Part shown: positions 9,679-19,703 of the stretch, piece after piece
Layout: each line of letters starts with the position of its first letter
Position numbering within the stretch: the first letter of the stretch is position 1
Origin: Alternaria dauci
Lineage: Eukaryota > Ascomycota > Dothideomycetes > Pleosporales > Pleosporaceae
Assembly: GCF_042100115.1 (NCBI RefSeq)
Contig: NC_091273.1
Coordinates: 2,170,001 to 2,234,000, forward strand
Direction of reading: 5' to 3'
DNA length: 64,000 bases
Notes under the pieces: generated by a model
Seen by the model: only the letters and a program-made list of their open reading frames with translations
What the model was told of the DNA's origin: nothing
Database searches by the model: none
Position numbers and translations under genes: made by a program

Positions 9679-11176
9679 ATGGCCCTTCCATATGCAGATG
9701 CCGACATTGCCCAGCTTGAGCGCGATGCGGATGATTGTTTACTTACCTACGGAACCGCATTTCATCCCGAGATCATCACTTCGACTAGTGGCATCAATGT
9801 CGAGACGGCCTCGGGTCACCGAATGATGGATGTAAGTGGCTTCAAGCACCAGATTACAAGAAGCAACCGACGCTGAGCATGAGCAATAGTTTACCTCAGG
9901 ACAAATGTCTACTCTGATCGGACATGGCCACCCTGAAGTCGTGAAAGTGATTGCAGAGCATGCACAACATCTCGATCATCTTTTCAGTGGGATGCTGAGC
10001 CCTCCCGTAATAAATCTTGCAAAGCGTCTGACTGGTGTCGCGCCTGCTGGGCTCGACAAAGCATTCTTCTTGAGTACAGGTGGAGAAAGGTTAGTTTTGA
10101 ATGCGCGAAATACATGGGAGACACGCTCTGACTCTGTACTCTGTACCCACAGCAACGAAGCCGCCATTCGATTAGCCAAGTTCTACACCGGAAAATGGGA
10201 GATCGTGGGTCTGGCTGCCTCGTGGCATGGTATGACGGGGGCATCGCTTGGTGCTCAATACCATGCTGGGCGTTCTGGTTATGGCCCCAATATGATTGGA
10301 AACCTAGCACTGCCCACTCCCAACTCCTATCGTTCGATCTTCAGACACGCCGATGGTACACACGACTGGAAGACAGAACTGGACTATGGCTTCGATCTTC
10401 TGGACAAACAGTCATGCGGCTCGCTTGCTGCAGTTATCGTTGAACCCATATTGTCAAGTGGTGGTATGCTAGAGCTTCCACCTGGGTACTTGAAGGCATT
10501 GAAAGAACACTGTGAAGCACGAGGTATGCTTCTCATCGTTGACGAAGCACAGACTGCACTCGGAAGAGCTGGTGACATGTTCGCGTTCACACATCATCCC
10601 GAAGACGAGGGCGTCGTGCCGGATATTCTGACACTCAGCAAGACGCTTGGAAACGGAATACCACTCAGCGCCATCATGACATCCGACCGCATCGCTCAAC
10701 ATGCCAAAGACAACAATTTCCTGTTCTACACTACGCACATCAACGATCCTCTTCCAGCTGCTGTTGGCGATAAGGTTCTTGAGATCGTCATCAGAGACGA
10801 CCTCTGCGCTCGTTCCAAGAGGCTCGGTGTCAAGCTCCAAGCTGGCCTCAGGCGATTACAGTCACGATACGGTTGTATCGGCGACGTACGTGGCCGGGGC
10901 CTTATGGCTGGCATGGAAGTGGTTGGCAACAGAGAGACAAAGGTTGGCGCCCCAGAAGTAGGTGCTGCAGTGTCAAACAAGATGGTGGAGATGGGTCTTT
11001 GGGCTCAGCTAGCGACGATGGCATCTTTTGGTGGAGTGTTCCGGATTGCGCCTCCCATCACTGTTACGGAGGAGCAGCTCGATCTCGCATTATCAATCAT
11101 CGAAGAGGCGTTGAGGACGACCCCGGGTACGATGCCGCTATACACTGATGTCGACTCTGGACGATCACTAGATTGA
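9679..11176 (+). CDS. 2,2-dialkylglycine decarboxylase-like class III aminotransferase
   Basis: PLP enzyme of 458 residues from exons 9679..9831, 9890..10089 and 10153..11176 (all phases agree). It resembles bacterial 2,2-dialkylglycine decarboxylase, which decarboxylates alpha,alpha-disubstituted amino acids such as 2-aminoisobutyrate and then transaminates pyruvate. Conserved features: TSGQMS with Gln56, LFSGMLS, STGGESNEAA, SWHGMTG with Trp142 and Met145, VDEAQT for the PLP ring Asp, the Schiff-base Lys281 in TLSKTLGNG, and the carboxylate-binding Arg415 in FRIAPP. These are the residues known to line the active site of the Burkholderia enzyme, so activity of that type is likely. The fungal role is unknown: breakdown of Aib-containing peptides or specialised metabolism are options. 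An ordinary class III aminotransferase is the alternative. Confidence 0.88.
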
Positions 11177-11388
11177 ACATGTTAATCTATGAGGGTATAT
11201 TTGCGCATGCACATGAGCTTATTCATTGACATGTGAGTGCTAGCCAGCAGCTTCTCTCAGGCATATGTGGAACTATCCAGTAACATTCGAAACCAGTCTT
11301 GCAGACCTTGTGCAAATATCCAGACCTTGCTCTCCAATCTTCGTCTCCAATCTTCGTCTCCTATGGTCTTCTGTTGAAGCTCTGTCGT

Positions 11389-11694
11389 CTACTGCGGTAC
11401 ATCGTCGCGCCAAACATCTCTTCCATTTTCTCCAGCATATCCAGACCACCTCGAGCTCCCTCGCCAACGATCATCCCAGCCCTTCTTGCCTTTATCGCCT
11501 TGTTTGGATTTCCTGTTCTGTTCTTCGCATTCCATGCACCACTCGTTACTCTTCGTGATTTTATTATCGATGTTGCTGCATTGCTGCTGTATAGTGCCAC
11601 GTTGGGCTGAATCGCACAATTCAATGGTGTCTACAGTAGCGAGGTAAGTGTGTCGGTCGGGACAAGAATACTGGGTGCAGTAGCGGATGCACAT
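11389..11694 (-). CDS. small cysteine-containing protein (MCIRYCTQYSC start)
   Basis: ATG-initiated 101-residue intronless frame. The N-terminus MCIRYCTQYSC, a His shortly after, then LCD, QQCSN and WCMEC, resembles a large group of uncharacterised ascomycete mini-proteins that begin MC-x(3,6)-C and carry spaced Cys/His pairs, possibly metal-binding. The C-terminal half is hydrophilic and rich in Lys, Arg, Trp and Gly (KQGDKGKKGWDDRW). A longer open frame runs upstream to 11829, but the internal ATG at 11694 gives the family-like start. Compare the similar gene at 15161. No function known. Confidence 0.45.
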   Translation of the reverse strand: MCIRYCTQYSCPDRHTYLATVDTIELCDSAQRGTIQQQCSNIDNKITKSNEWCMECEEQNRKSKQGDKGKKGWDDRWRGSSRWSGYAGENGRDVWRDDVPQ

Positions 11695-11970
11695 CGGGAA
11701 CGTATAGTGGTTAGGATAAAGTAAATAGAGAAGACTACTTGCCTCTGCGACTCGTTTTATAGATTCGTGACCGTGAATACATGGCAGCGGTGACTGGTGT
11801 TGGTGTGGAGACAATATGTTGAATGACAAAGGCTTGATGTTTTTGCACTAGAAAACTAGCATAACAAGGTATGTACAGAAAGAAGTAACAGGCTAAGACA
11901 ACGAAGCGTACCTACACCTTCAATAGGCCTGCACCATCATGACTACCAAGCCGTGAAGCCAGTGTATGGC

Positions 11971-12820
<850 letters not shown>

Positions 12821-12902
12821 GTTGAATATGAGAAGGCTGTGTTAGAAAGCGAAGGGAGACGGTTAGTCGTGATGGTCAATTACAAGGACGACTCATGATG
12901 GC

Positions 12903-12908
12903 TTTATA
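12903..12908 (-). promoter_or_regulatory. TATA box of the GH11 xylanase gene
   Basis: TATAAA on the reverse strand, within the palindromic GGCTATAAAGCC, 83 nt before the ATG. The distance fits a short 5' leader. The flanking GGCTA half-sites resemble, but do not exactly match, the XlnR core GGCTAAA, so regulation through this site is only suggested. Confidence 0.5.
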
Positions 12909-13065
12909 GCCGTTGCTGTTGTACACCGTGGCATGACGGTCGAATGGAGTAGGCCCGATGCTGGCAAAGCCAAGACGACCATTCTCGCCATTGCAACGGC
13001 CGTCCATCTGTTAGCAGCTAGGATGCTGATCAGGGACTGAGGCGAAAGGGACACTAATACAGTGC

Positions 13066-13087
13066 CCCCCCTCGGTCGAACTGCCTG
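13066..13087 (+). repeat. left terminal inverted repeat of the MITE-like element
   Basis: 22 bases, reverse complement of 13292..13313 with no mismatch. Confidence 0.75.
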
Positions 13088-13291
13088 GTAGAAAATTAAA
13101 TCTTGGCAGCCGTCAGATATCTAAAATAGCCTATAGTATTCTGTATTCTAATACTTAGCAAAGCCTAAAGCTTACAAGGCACCCCTACAAACTTTAGTAG
13201 TACTTTAGTAACCTCTAAAGGCAGGTAAGAGTAACCTCTTTTTAACTTAGAACCCTCTATCTTCACCCACCTGATTAGTTAATGTTGCCAT

Positions 13292-13313
13292 CAGGCAGTT
13301 CGACCGAGGGGGG
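13292..13313 (-). repeat. right terminal inverted repeat of the MITE-like element
   Basis: 22 bases, reverse complement of 13066..13087 with no mismatch; followed outside by a poly-G tract. Confidence 0.75.
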
Positions 13314-14001
13314 AAGGGGGGAGACCCTATGCTACGCTTGGCTTGTGAGAAGAAATGTGCCCTGCAAAAGGAGCGAGCTAGGCCAATAGCATCAACGGCA
13401 GCCCGGGATATTCCAGAATTTCGGCTCATGGATCGGATTTGGTTGGTTGGCAGCTTGAAACAAAGATTCATGGGACAAGCCCGTGCGGTCATTAATTTAG
13501 ATGTCAATATCTTCATGGCGGTGCTATGGCCGTCCTAGCAAGAACTCCTCCACCTATGTTTCCAATCTCTTTCGCGTGCATACGCCAAGCTCTCCGCCTT
13601 TGCATTCTTCCCACGGTTAAAGAGAGTCTTGGCTTGAATACCGAATCGTGGCGCCGTGAGCTGTTAATCTATGCGAGGCCGCGTGACGCGTGTGGCGCTT
13701 GGACGTGGCGGTAAAGGCGTAGTTCTTACACGTCGTTTCGTGGCTTTTCGATGTCCAAGAAGCTCAGTATGCGGTACAACATTTCATGTATAGCGCTGTA
13801 TGGTGTTGGCGATGTTACAGTGATAGATGGAAGGGGATTGAGGGGTTTTCGTGGGCGTCCAAGCGTGCTGCCAAGCAACTGCGGTCCTGCAACTTCCTTG
13901 AGCCGCATATCCAGGTGTTCCTGTTCCACCACCATGACGCTCGAATCCTGGGCCGATTGATCAGCGAACAGAGACCAAGATATGCTGGGAAGTTGCCACA
14001 A

Positions 14002-14440
14002 CTAGGCCGCGTTTCGATTCTTCAGCCCGGTCAAGCGTTCACGTTCCCGCTCCCGCGCCTCCAGATCCTTGGTGGCATGCCATCTTGTGACAATCTTTAG
14101 TCTTTAAAACATGCAGATGACGATTCGAACAGCTCCGAGATACCACAGTGAATTATTGCGCCATCGAGGCCACGCGAGTGAGTCTTTGCATGCCGGCAAG
14201 TAAGACTGTCACCGCCTCAACCGATTCATCACGTCCACGTCATTGCAGCCGCATCTGCTTCTTCCAGTCATGAACACTAATCTTATACTGCAGTGGTTGC
14301 ACTTGCAAACGCGAGATGGTCACAGGGTGCCGTTCGTCCGTATCCCGGAGAATTGCAAGCAGCTTGGTGATCCGGGAAACTTAACGCACGAATCACATTT
14401 TACTCACCGTAGCACAAGGCCCCATCTGCGGTACTTGTAG
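14002..14440 (-). other. possible small gene, C-terminal exons only
   Basis: A last exon at 14083..14002 encodes WHATKDLEAREREREERL-like sequence (actual run WHATKDLEARERERERL) ending TGLKNRNAA-stop, highly charged and clearly not random. An upstream piece ending at 14408 (GTGAGT donor) would supply AIYKYRRWGLVLR in the matching phase, but the implied intron of 324 nt is long for this genome and no start codon was fixed. Small basic, possibly mitochondrial protein; not identified. Confidence 0.25.
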
Positions 14441-15160
14441 ATAGCCGTCTGCACCCCAGATTCCAGAATGAAGACAATGCATATCGGCCTTGTTTGCCCA
14501 GGCTCTTGGTATCGTATAAGATGTCTTGTCCAGGCTTGTCCCGGTGGGTGAAGGGCAATTGCGTGGAAGCTTGGTTGAACCGCTGATATGAAGGGTCAAA
14601 CGATGGAAATTGGTACATCAATCTGGAATACGTGAAACAACGCATACAACGGGCTCTGTAAGGTGTATCATACTAAGTGTAGTCACAAGGCTAACTCCCG
14701 TACGTACAGGAACGAAACAAAGTACAATTCACTAAACGGCTCTTGGTATCCTTCCAGAAACCATGGGAACCAGTACTCTTTAGCAAAAGATGTACCTGGT
14801 AGGTGGGCTCAAGGCGAACAAATAACTCGGTAGTCTCTATACCTTCCAACCTGTCTACGAGACGTACTTCGATTTCGACTTATCGTGATACCAGAAGCGT
14901 CATAATCGTGCTTCACCATGACGTCCTAAAGAGTACTCAGAGTAACTTCAACTCACATTCACCTCGCCTCGTCGCTGACAATACCGCAATGGTTTTGGAC
15001 TCGCGGTGAATGAGGGTAATGTATTCTCCAACTTTTACTTTCGTCGAACCTCTTCCCATCGCCAACAACAACACCAACAACCTCCTCAGCCTCGAACCTC
15101 TCAGTCAAATTTTCTCAATTCAAAACTTACATCCACACCAGACACCAAGATCTAACAGCA

Positions 15161-15412
15161 ATGTGCAGGCGCAACTTCCTCTGGCACGCCACGTGCGGAC
15201 ACGTCACACAAGACTACGCGAACCCGTTCACCATGTGTGGTAACGACCCCGGAAGCCGGTTTCGACAGCCGTGTGCATTCCCTGGCAAAGCCGTTTCGGA
15301 TCGTTCGGGCCATTGCAGAGATTGCATCGAGGCTTTGGAGAAGAAGCTCGAGGATTGGAAGATTCGGCAGCAAGCAGGTTGGGAGTGGGAGCCGAAGAGG
15401 CCAGCCGCCTAA
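15161..15412 (+). CDS. small Cys/His protein (MCRRNFLWHATCGHVT start)
   Basis: Intronless 83-residue protein with an ATG after a pyrimidine- and CAACAA-rich leader. The Cys/His spacing (MC, TCGH, MCG, PCAF, HCRDC) suggests a tiny metal-binding fold. It then runs into a helical, charged segment EALEKKLEDWKIRQQAGWEW and a basic end. Such MC-x-R proteins are common, lineage-specific and uncharacterised in Dothideomycetes. It shares style but little alignable sequence with the 101-residue protein at 11389. Confidence 0.55.
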   Translation: MCRRNFLWHATCGHVTQDYANPFTMCGNDPGSRFRQPCAFPGKAVSDRSGHCRDCIEALEKKLEDWKIRQQAGWEWEPKRPAA

Positions 15413-15953
15413 GGGCCGCAGAGTTGGGCAAACATGAGGTGATGGAATGGTGGTTTCTGGGGGCTACGTGGGGAGAGGGAGTGCGTGGAGAGGCTGGAAG
15501 CGAGGTGCTGGGGGCTACGAGATGCTGAAGTCGAAATTCATTCGTATGGACATGCTCACGGGATGTTTACAAGCTAGTAACGCAGCCAGACGAGAGGATA
15601 TGTTTGCATGGAACTTTTGGTCATTCGCATGATAGCTATGTCATTGCTCTGATCAATTTCATATCCTTCGTCCTACCACACTCATCACTATGTGCATGTT
15701 TCAGTGAAATTGTGTGTAGAATGTCGCAATCTGACAAAGCCTTCTTCTTCCACCATTCCTCCTCAGCCAGATATCTGTGGCTCACCAGACTAACATAGGA
15801 AAAAAAAAGAAACTGGGGTATTGGGTATTGCGCTCATTATGGGTATATCACGAAGCAAAAGGCTACGCGTTCAAACCGCATCCGATGTTCATAAAACGTT
15901 TCCATCTCTTCATTACGTGGCTCATCTCCTTCCTTCAATATCGTGTTCGTGGT
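15413..15953. other. intergenic, no gene recognised
   Basis: Contains a purine-rich GGGGAGAGGGAGTG tract at about 15471-15486. It presumably holds two convergent 3' UTRs. Confidence 0.4.
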
Positions 15954-17213
15954 TTAGAGATCAGGATCTTCCTCAGGTGAAACCTCTGGCTCTGGGAGCC
16001 ATTCCCTCAGCTGCATCATCCTGTTCCTGCAATGAATGATGAAGATGGAGATGGCGAGGGAATTCCAGGCGTCACAACCTTCCTGCATGAAGTCGTATAC
16101 GGCGAGTAGACGCACAGAAGGCTGTGTGTTATTCTTCGTCGAGGGTGCATAGCTCACAAAAGCCATAACAGTGTGTGTTGCAGTGATGCCATACAGCGTC
16201 GGAACTTCAGGCACGATGGAATCCCCGCGATCTGTGGCCTGGTCGATCTGCAGAGCATCGTACCACAACTCGTGTAGCCGACTGAGCTTTTCGATCATCT
16301 TGCGCTCTCCAACCGCCGGGTGCACGTGCTTTGAGAAGGTGACGGTCTGGAATAGCGGCAGTTGGGACCAGTGATGTTCAACTCTACCGTCCTTCATAGC
16401 CCATTTTTTGTACGCCTTGACGGCTTTGACAATCTGGAAATGGGGAGCCCGCTTCGTCCGCGTGTACCAGGCGTCACGAGAGACACTGCCCAGATCGAAG
16501 AGCTTCTCAAGGGCGTATTGGGCTGGATATTGTCAGTTGGATACTCGCAGTATATGGGACTGTAACATACCACTGTGTTCAGTGCCGTAGGCTGGTTTGA
16601 TAAAGGCCTTGTCGATGTTCTCGGTGAAGAGATCTGCGGGGACAGTCTCGAGGTCAGCGATCCAGCTGATGGGCATCAATGGCTCGAAGCCGCGCATGCC
16701 CAGCTTCTGGAAAAGAAAGACGGCATCCTCAGACCAACCAGCATCGCGCAGTTCACGCGCTTGTTGGTCTTGCCTCTGCCTCTCTTGGTCGTGGTTCACT
16801 TTCTTCTGTACAACCATGTAAGTTCCGTCGTCGACGACCATGGTTTCCTCGTTCGCATCCCACAGGTCGGCCGAAGAGCCCTCTGTCTGGTTGTCTAGAG
16901 CGACGGGCGAGTGGGCGACCAGAGTGTCGCCTTCTATATCTTTCGAAGACATGGCCGAAGCTGGAGGCGATGGCGGCAACAACGTCGCGTCGATGTCGAA
17001 GTGAGAGGTTGATGTTGGCGGATCGCAAGCCTTGACCAGCGATGCTTCTGGACTCATCTCTCGTACGGGTGGTACGGTCTCTTTGGGAGGTGTCGTGGTT
17101 CGAGTGGGCATCGCGGGCATCTTGAACGCGAACGGTTTCTCCCGCCGGTGTTGTATCTTGCGCGGACTCACAAAGTTCCAGATAGTCTCTGGAATTCCGC
17201 GAAGGAACGCCAT
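15954..17213 (-). CDS. conserved hypothetical protein, 403 residues
   Basis: Two exons on the reverse strand, 17213..16571 and 16522..15954; the 48-nt intron (GTATGT, CTGAC branch, CAG) joins in phase 1. The start MAFLRGIPETIWNF is followed by a basic patch (PRKIQHRREKPFAFK). Residues of about 30-125 are Pro/Thr/Ser-rich and probably disordered. A predicted helical, Gln/Arg-rich stretch (NHDQERQRQDQQARELR) leads to a folded C-terminal half with LFQKLGMRGFEPLMP, RAPHFQIVKAVKAYKKW and SFIIHC-like hydrophobic helices near the end. No catalytic motif or family is recognised. The gene is divergent from deoxyhypusine hydroxylase with 516 bp between starts. Typical of conserved filamentous-fungal proteins of unknown role. 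Confidence 0.75.
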
Positions 17214-17729
17214 GGTGAGGAGTGAATTGAAGAGATTGTGTTTACTCGTGAAGGGCTAGCTTTTTCGGCGGGTCGTCGTGGATGTTGTGTGGAAAGAGCT
17301 TGGTGGGGCTTTCCAGTCAATGTGCGAAGTCGCGGTGAAGGTGAGGGTGAAGCGTACTCGATCCTCCATGCGGCAGGCCAGCGTACCGTCTTTGTTTTCT
17401 TTGTCGCGTTGTTGAACTGCTAGTCGTCTTTGGCTCACAGTGAGCAAAGACGAGGAGAAAAGGAGTCATAGTGAAAGTAGGGCTTGTTCCTGCATGCGCA
17501 CCCGCACCTGCAGCCCTGAACTCGGTGTGCCACGCTGTCACATGGATCCTAACCAGATACGGCTGCGCTAGCCGAAGCATGCAGGCTGCGGTGAAGATCT
17601 AATCAGATGGACGGCTGGCACCCCACCAGATCTTTTGGATCCCCGCCAAAAAAGAGTCGAGCCGCGATCGGAAAGACATTTGCGTCAAAGACTAGGCTTT
17701 CAATCACGTTCTTTTCCCACCACGACAAA

Positions 17730-18765
17730 ATGGCAGTCACAGAGCAGGATACCCAAGTGCCTACGCTCCGCAAAATCCTCACCTCGGAGTCGGAGCCCCT
17801 CGCCCGCCGCTTTCGTGCTCTTTTCTCCCTCAAGCACCTTGCAGGGCTGCAGCCACCCAATGCGCAGACCGTCCCTGCGATCGAGGCCATTGCTGCCGCT
17901 TTCGCGTCGCCGTCCGCTCTGCTGAAGCATGAACTCGCCTACTGCCTGGGCCAGTCTGGCCATGATGCTGCTATTGCGCCCTTGAGGGGCGTACTGGAGG
18001 ACAAGGACGAGGATTCCATGTGCAGGCACGAGGCAGCCGAAGCGCTCGGTGCACTGAGCGACAAGGGCAGTCTCGAGCTGTTGAAGGCGTTGAGGGACGA
18101 TGTCAAGGAGGTCGACGTTGTGCGCGAGACTTGCGACATCGCCGTCGACCGCATCGAATGGGACCATGGACTGCAAAAGGGACAGGAGAAGTTGAAGAAG
18201 AGGTATGCTTGTATCCAGTGCTATGTACTCGGTCTGCTTGCTCACAAGGAACAGTGACTTCACATCTATCGACCCTGCGCCGCCGCTACCCCAGGGCGCG
18301 GAGAAGCCGTCGATCCCAGAGCTTGAAAAGACACTGCTAGACACGTCCTTGCCATTGTTCCAGCGCTACCGAGCCATGTTCGCCCTCCGCGATCTCTCCT
18401 CGCCGCCCGACCTTCCGACTGCCGTCCCGGCTGTGCAAGCGCTCGCTCGCGGATTCACAGACCCGTCTGCCCTCTTCCGCCACGAGATCGCCTTTGTCTT
18501 TGGGCAGTTGTCACACCCGGCGTCCATCCCCAGTCTTACAGAAGCGCTCAGTAACACAGAGGAGGCAAGCATGGTGCGACACGAGGCTGCCGAGGCACTT
18601 GGAAGTCTGGGCGATGAAGAAGGCGTCGAAGATACCCTGCGCAAGTTCCTGAACGACCCAGAACAGGTAGTAAGAGACAGTGTGGTTGTAGCGCTTGACA
18701 TGGCAGAATTCGAGAAGAATGGAGAGATGGAGTATGCCATCGTGCCGCAGGCTGTGGCAGCTTAG
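17730..18765 (+). CDS. LIA1: deoxyhypusine hydroxylase
   Basis: Metalloenzyme that hydroxylates deoxyhypusine on eIF5A, the last step in making hypusine. Exons are 17730..18202 and 18255..18765 (327 residues, one 52-nt intron). The protein is two blocks of HEAT-like repeats linked by an acidic/Pro hinge. The four metal-binding His-Glu pairs are all present: H67-E68, H100-E101, H234-E235 and H267-E268, in [35 protein letters not shown] and [12 protein letters not shown]. Length and arrangement match yeast Lia1. It is convergent with RPA12, the two stops being only 76 bp apart. Confidence 0.96.
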
Positions 18766-18841
18766 AACCAAAGGTATTGCATAAACATGGCGTTTTGGGT
18801 ATACAGAAATCAACATGGCCACCAGAGGCAGAAGGCGCGCT

Positions 18842-19316
18842 TCAGTTGTTGGTGTTCCATCTGTAGGATAGCAATTAGCATAAGCTCAGCTCTGCATGCG
18901 GGCCTCTCAACGTACTTGTGACCGCAGTCGCACTCGTAGAAGACAGTGCTTCCTTCATCTGCACTGCGCAATTGCTGCGTGTAGTATCGCACCTCTTCTC
19001 TTCCGCATTTTTCGCATGGATGGTTGATGATACTGCTGGTTTGGACATCGGCCTCGGAAATGGTCTGCACCTCCGACCTCTTTGCCCGCAACGACGACGG
19101 GAAGGCCGTGGGCTTGGAAACTGTGACGACCGTCTTGGATGATGTGTCTAGCACAGGTCAGCCTTCCTGTCTCCGACGTCGCGCAACATAGACGCGCATA
19201 CCTTTACATTGCGCTCCACATGCTGCGCAGGTCAAGATGACGTTTTGTTTGCCGGCGGATCCGTCGAGGAGATTTCCGCAGTCAGTGCAGAAGACCAGAC
19301 TGCCAATAGCCGACAT
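18842..19316 (-). CDS. RPA12: DNA-directed RNA polymerase I subunit RPA12
   Basis: Small TFIIS-like subunit of RNA polymerase I needed for RNA cleavage and termination in the nucleolus. Reverse-strand exons are 19316..19202, 19147..18916 and a 19-nt last exon 18860..18842, giving 121 residues; all phases match. The N-terminal zinc ribbon has Cys10, Cys13, Cys30 and Cys33. The linker [14 protein letters not shown] is typical. The C-terminal ribbon carries CEKCG and the catalytic acidic loop [13 protein letters not shown], ending HKWNTNN. The last Cys pair reads ECDC (C-x-C) where the family normally has C-x2-C. The tiny last exon is certain because it restores the conserved WNTNN end. Divergent from SCC2 with a 387-bp shared upstream region. 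Confidence 0.95.
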
Positions 19317-19703
19317 TATGGGCGACTTGTCGATTTGTCGATTTATCGTTCTGAGGCGGGTGGCTGCAAGATTGGTGTTGGGGTCGAGGAAAAAAGCTAC
19401 TAGGAATCGCGACTCCCGCGGCTGCAGCCGAGCTAGGACATAAATGGTAGGCGGTAAGAACGCGTCCGAACGGCGTGCACCACCGCATTCGATCATCGCA
19501 ACGCCGCGCATGCAACTTTCACCCGAGTCTGTTACGAGGAGTTCCATCACGCAGTAACCGGTCAGTTGCTTGGGAGAAGCATGCGCGCACGTAGGCTCGT
19601 ACAGGCATAGGCCCCAGTCCACCCAATCCACCACGACGCCATCTCCGCTGTGTTTGCCTGCATGCACAACTAACGACTGCTCGCCGTGACAACGACCAGC
19701 GCA

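Larger units (their letters stand above)
13066..13313. mobile_element. MITE-like 248-bp element with 22-bp perfect terminal inverted repeats
   Basis: The left end 13066..13087 and right end 13292..13313 are exact reverse complements over 22 bases, containing CTCGGTCGAACTGCCTG preceded by a run of C. The interior (about 13088-13260) is strikingly TA-rich (CTAAAATAGCCTATAGTATT and similar) with no ORF, as expected for a non-autonomous DNA transposon altered by RIP. A weaker match continues a few bases inside each repeat (AAATTAA / ACATTAA). No target-site duplication is obvious, because the right flank is a poly-G tract. Family unknown. Confidence 0.65.

Noticed and set aside
6026..11176. A full secondary-metabolite gene cluster
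   Set aside because: No PKS, NRPS, terpene cyclase, P450, transporter or pathway regulator is adjacent; only a small group can be claimed.
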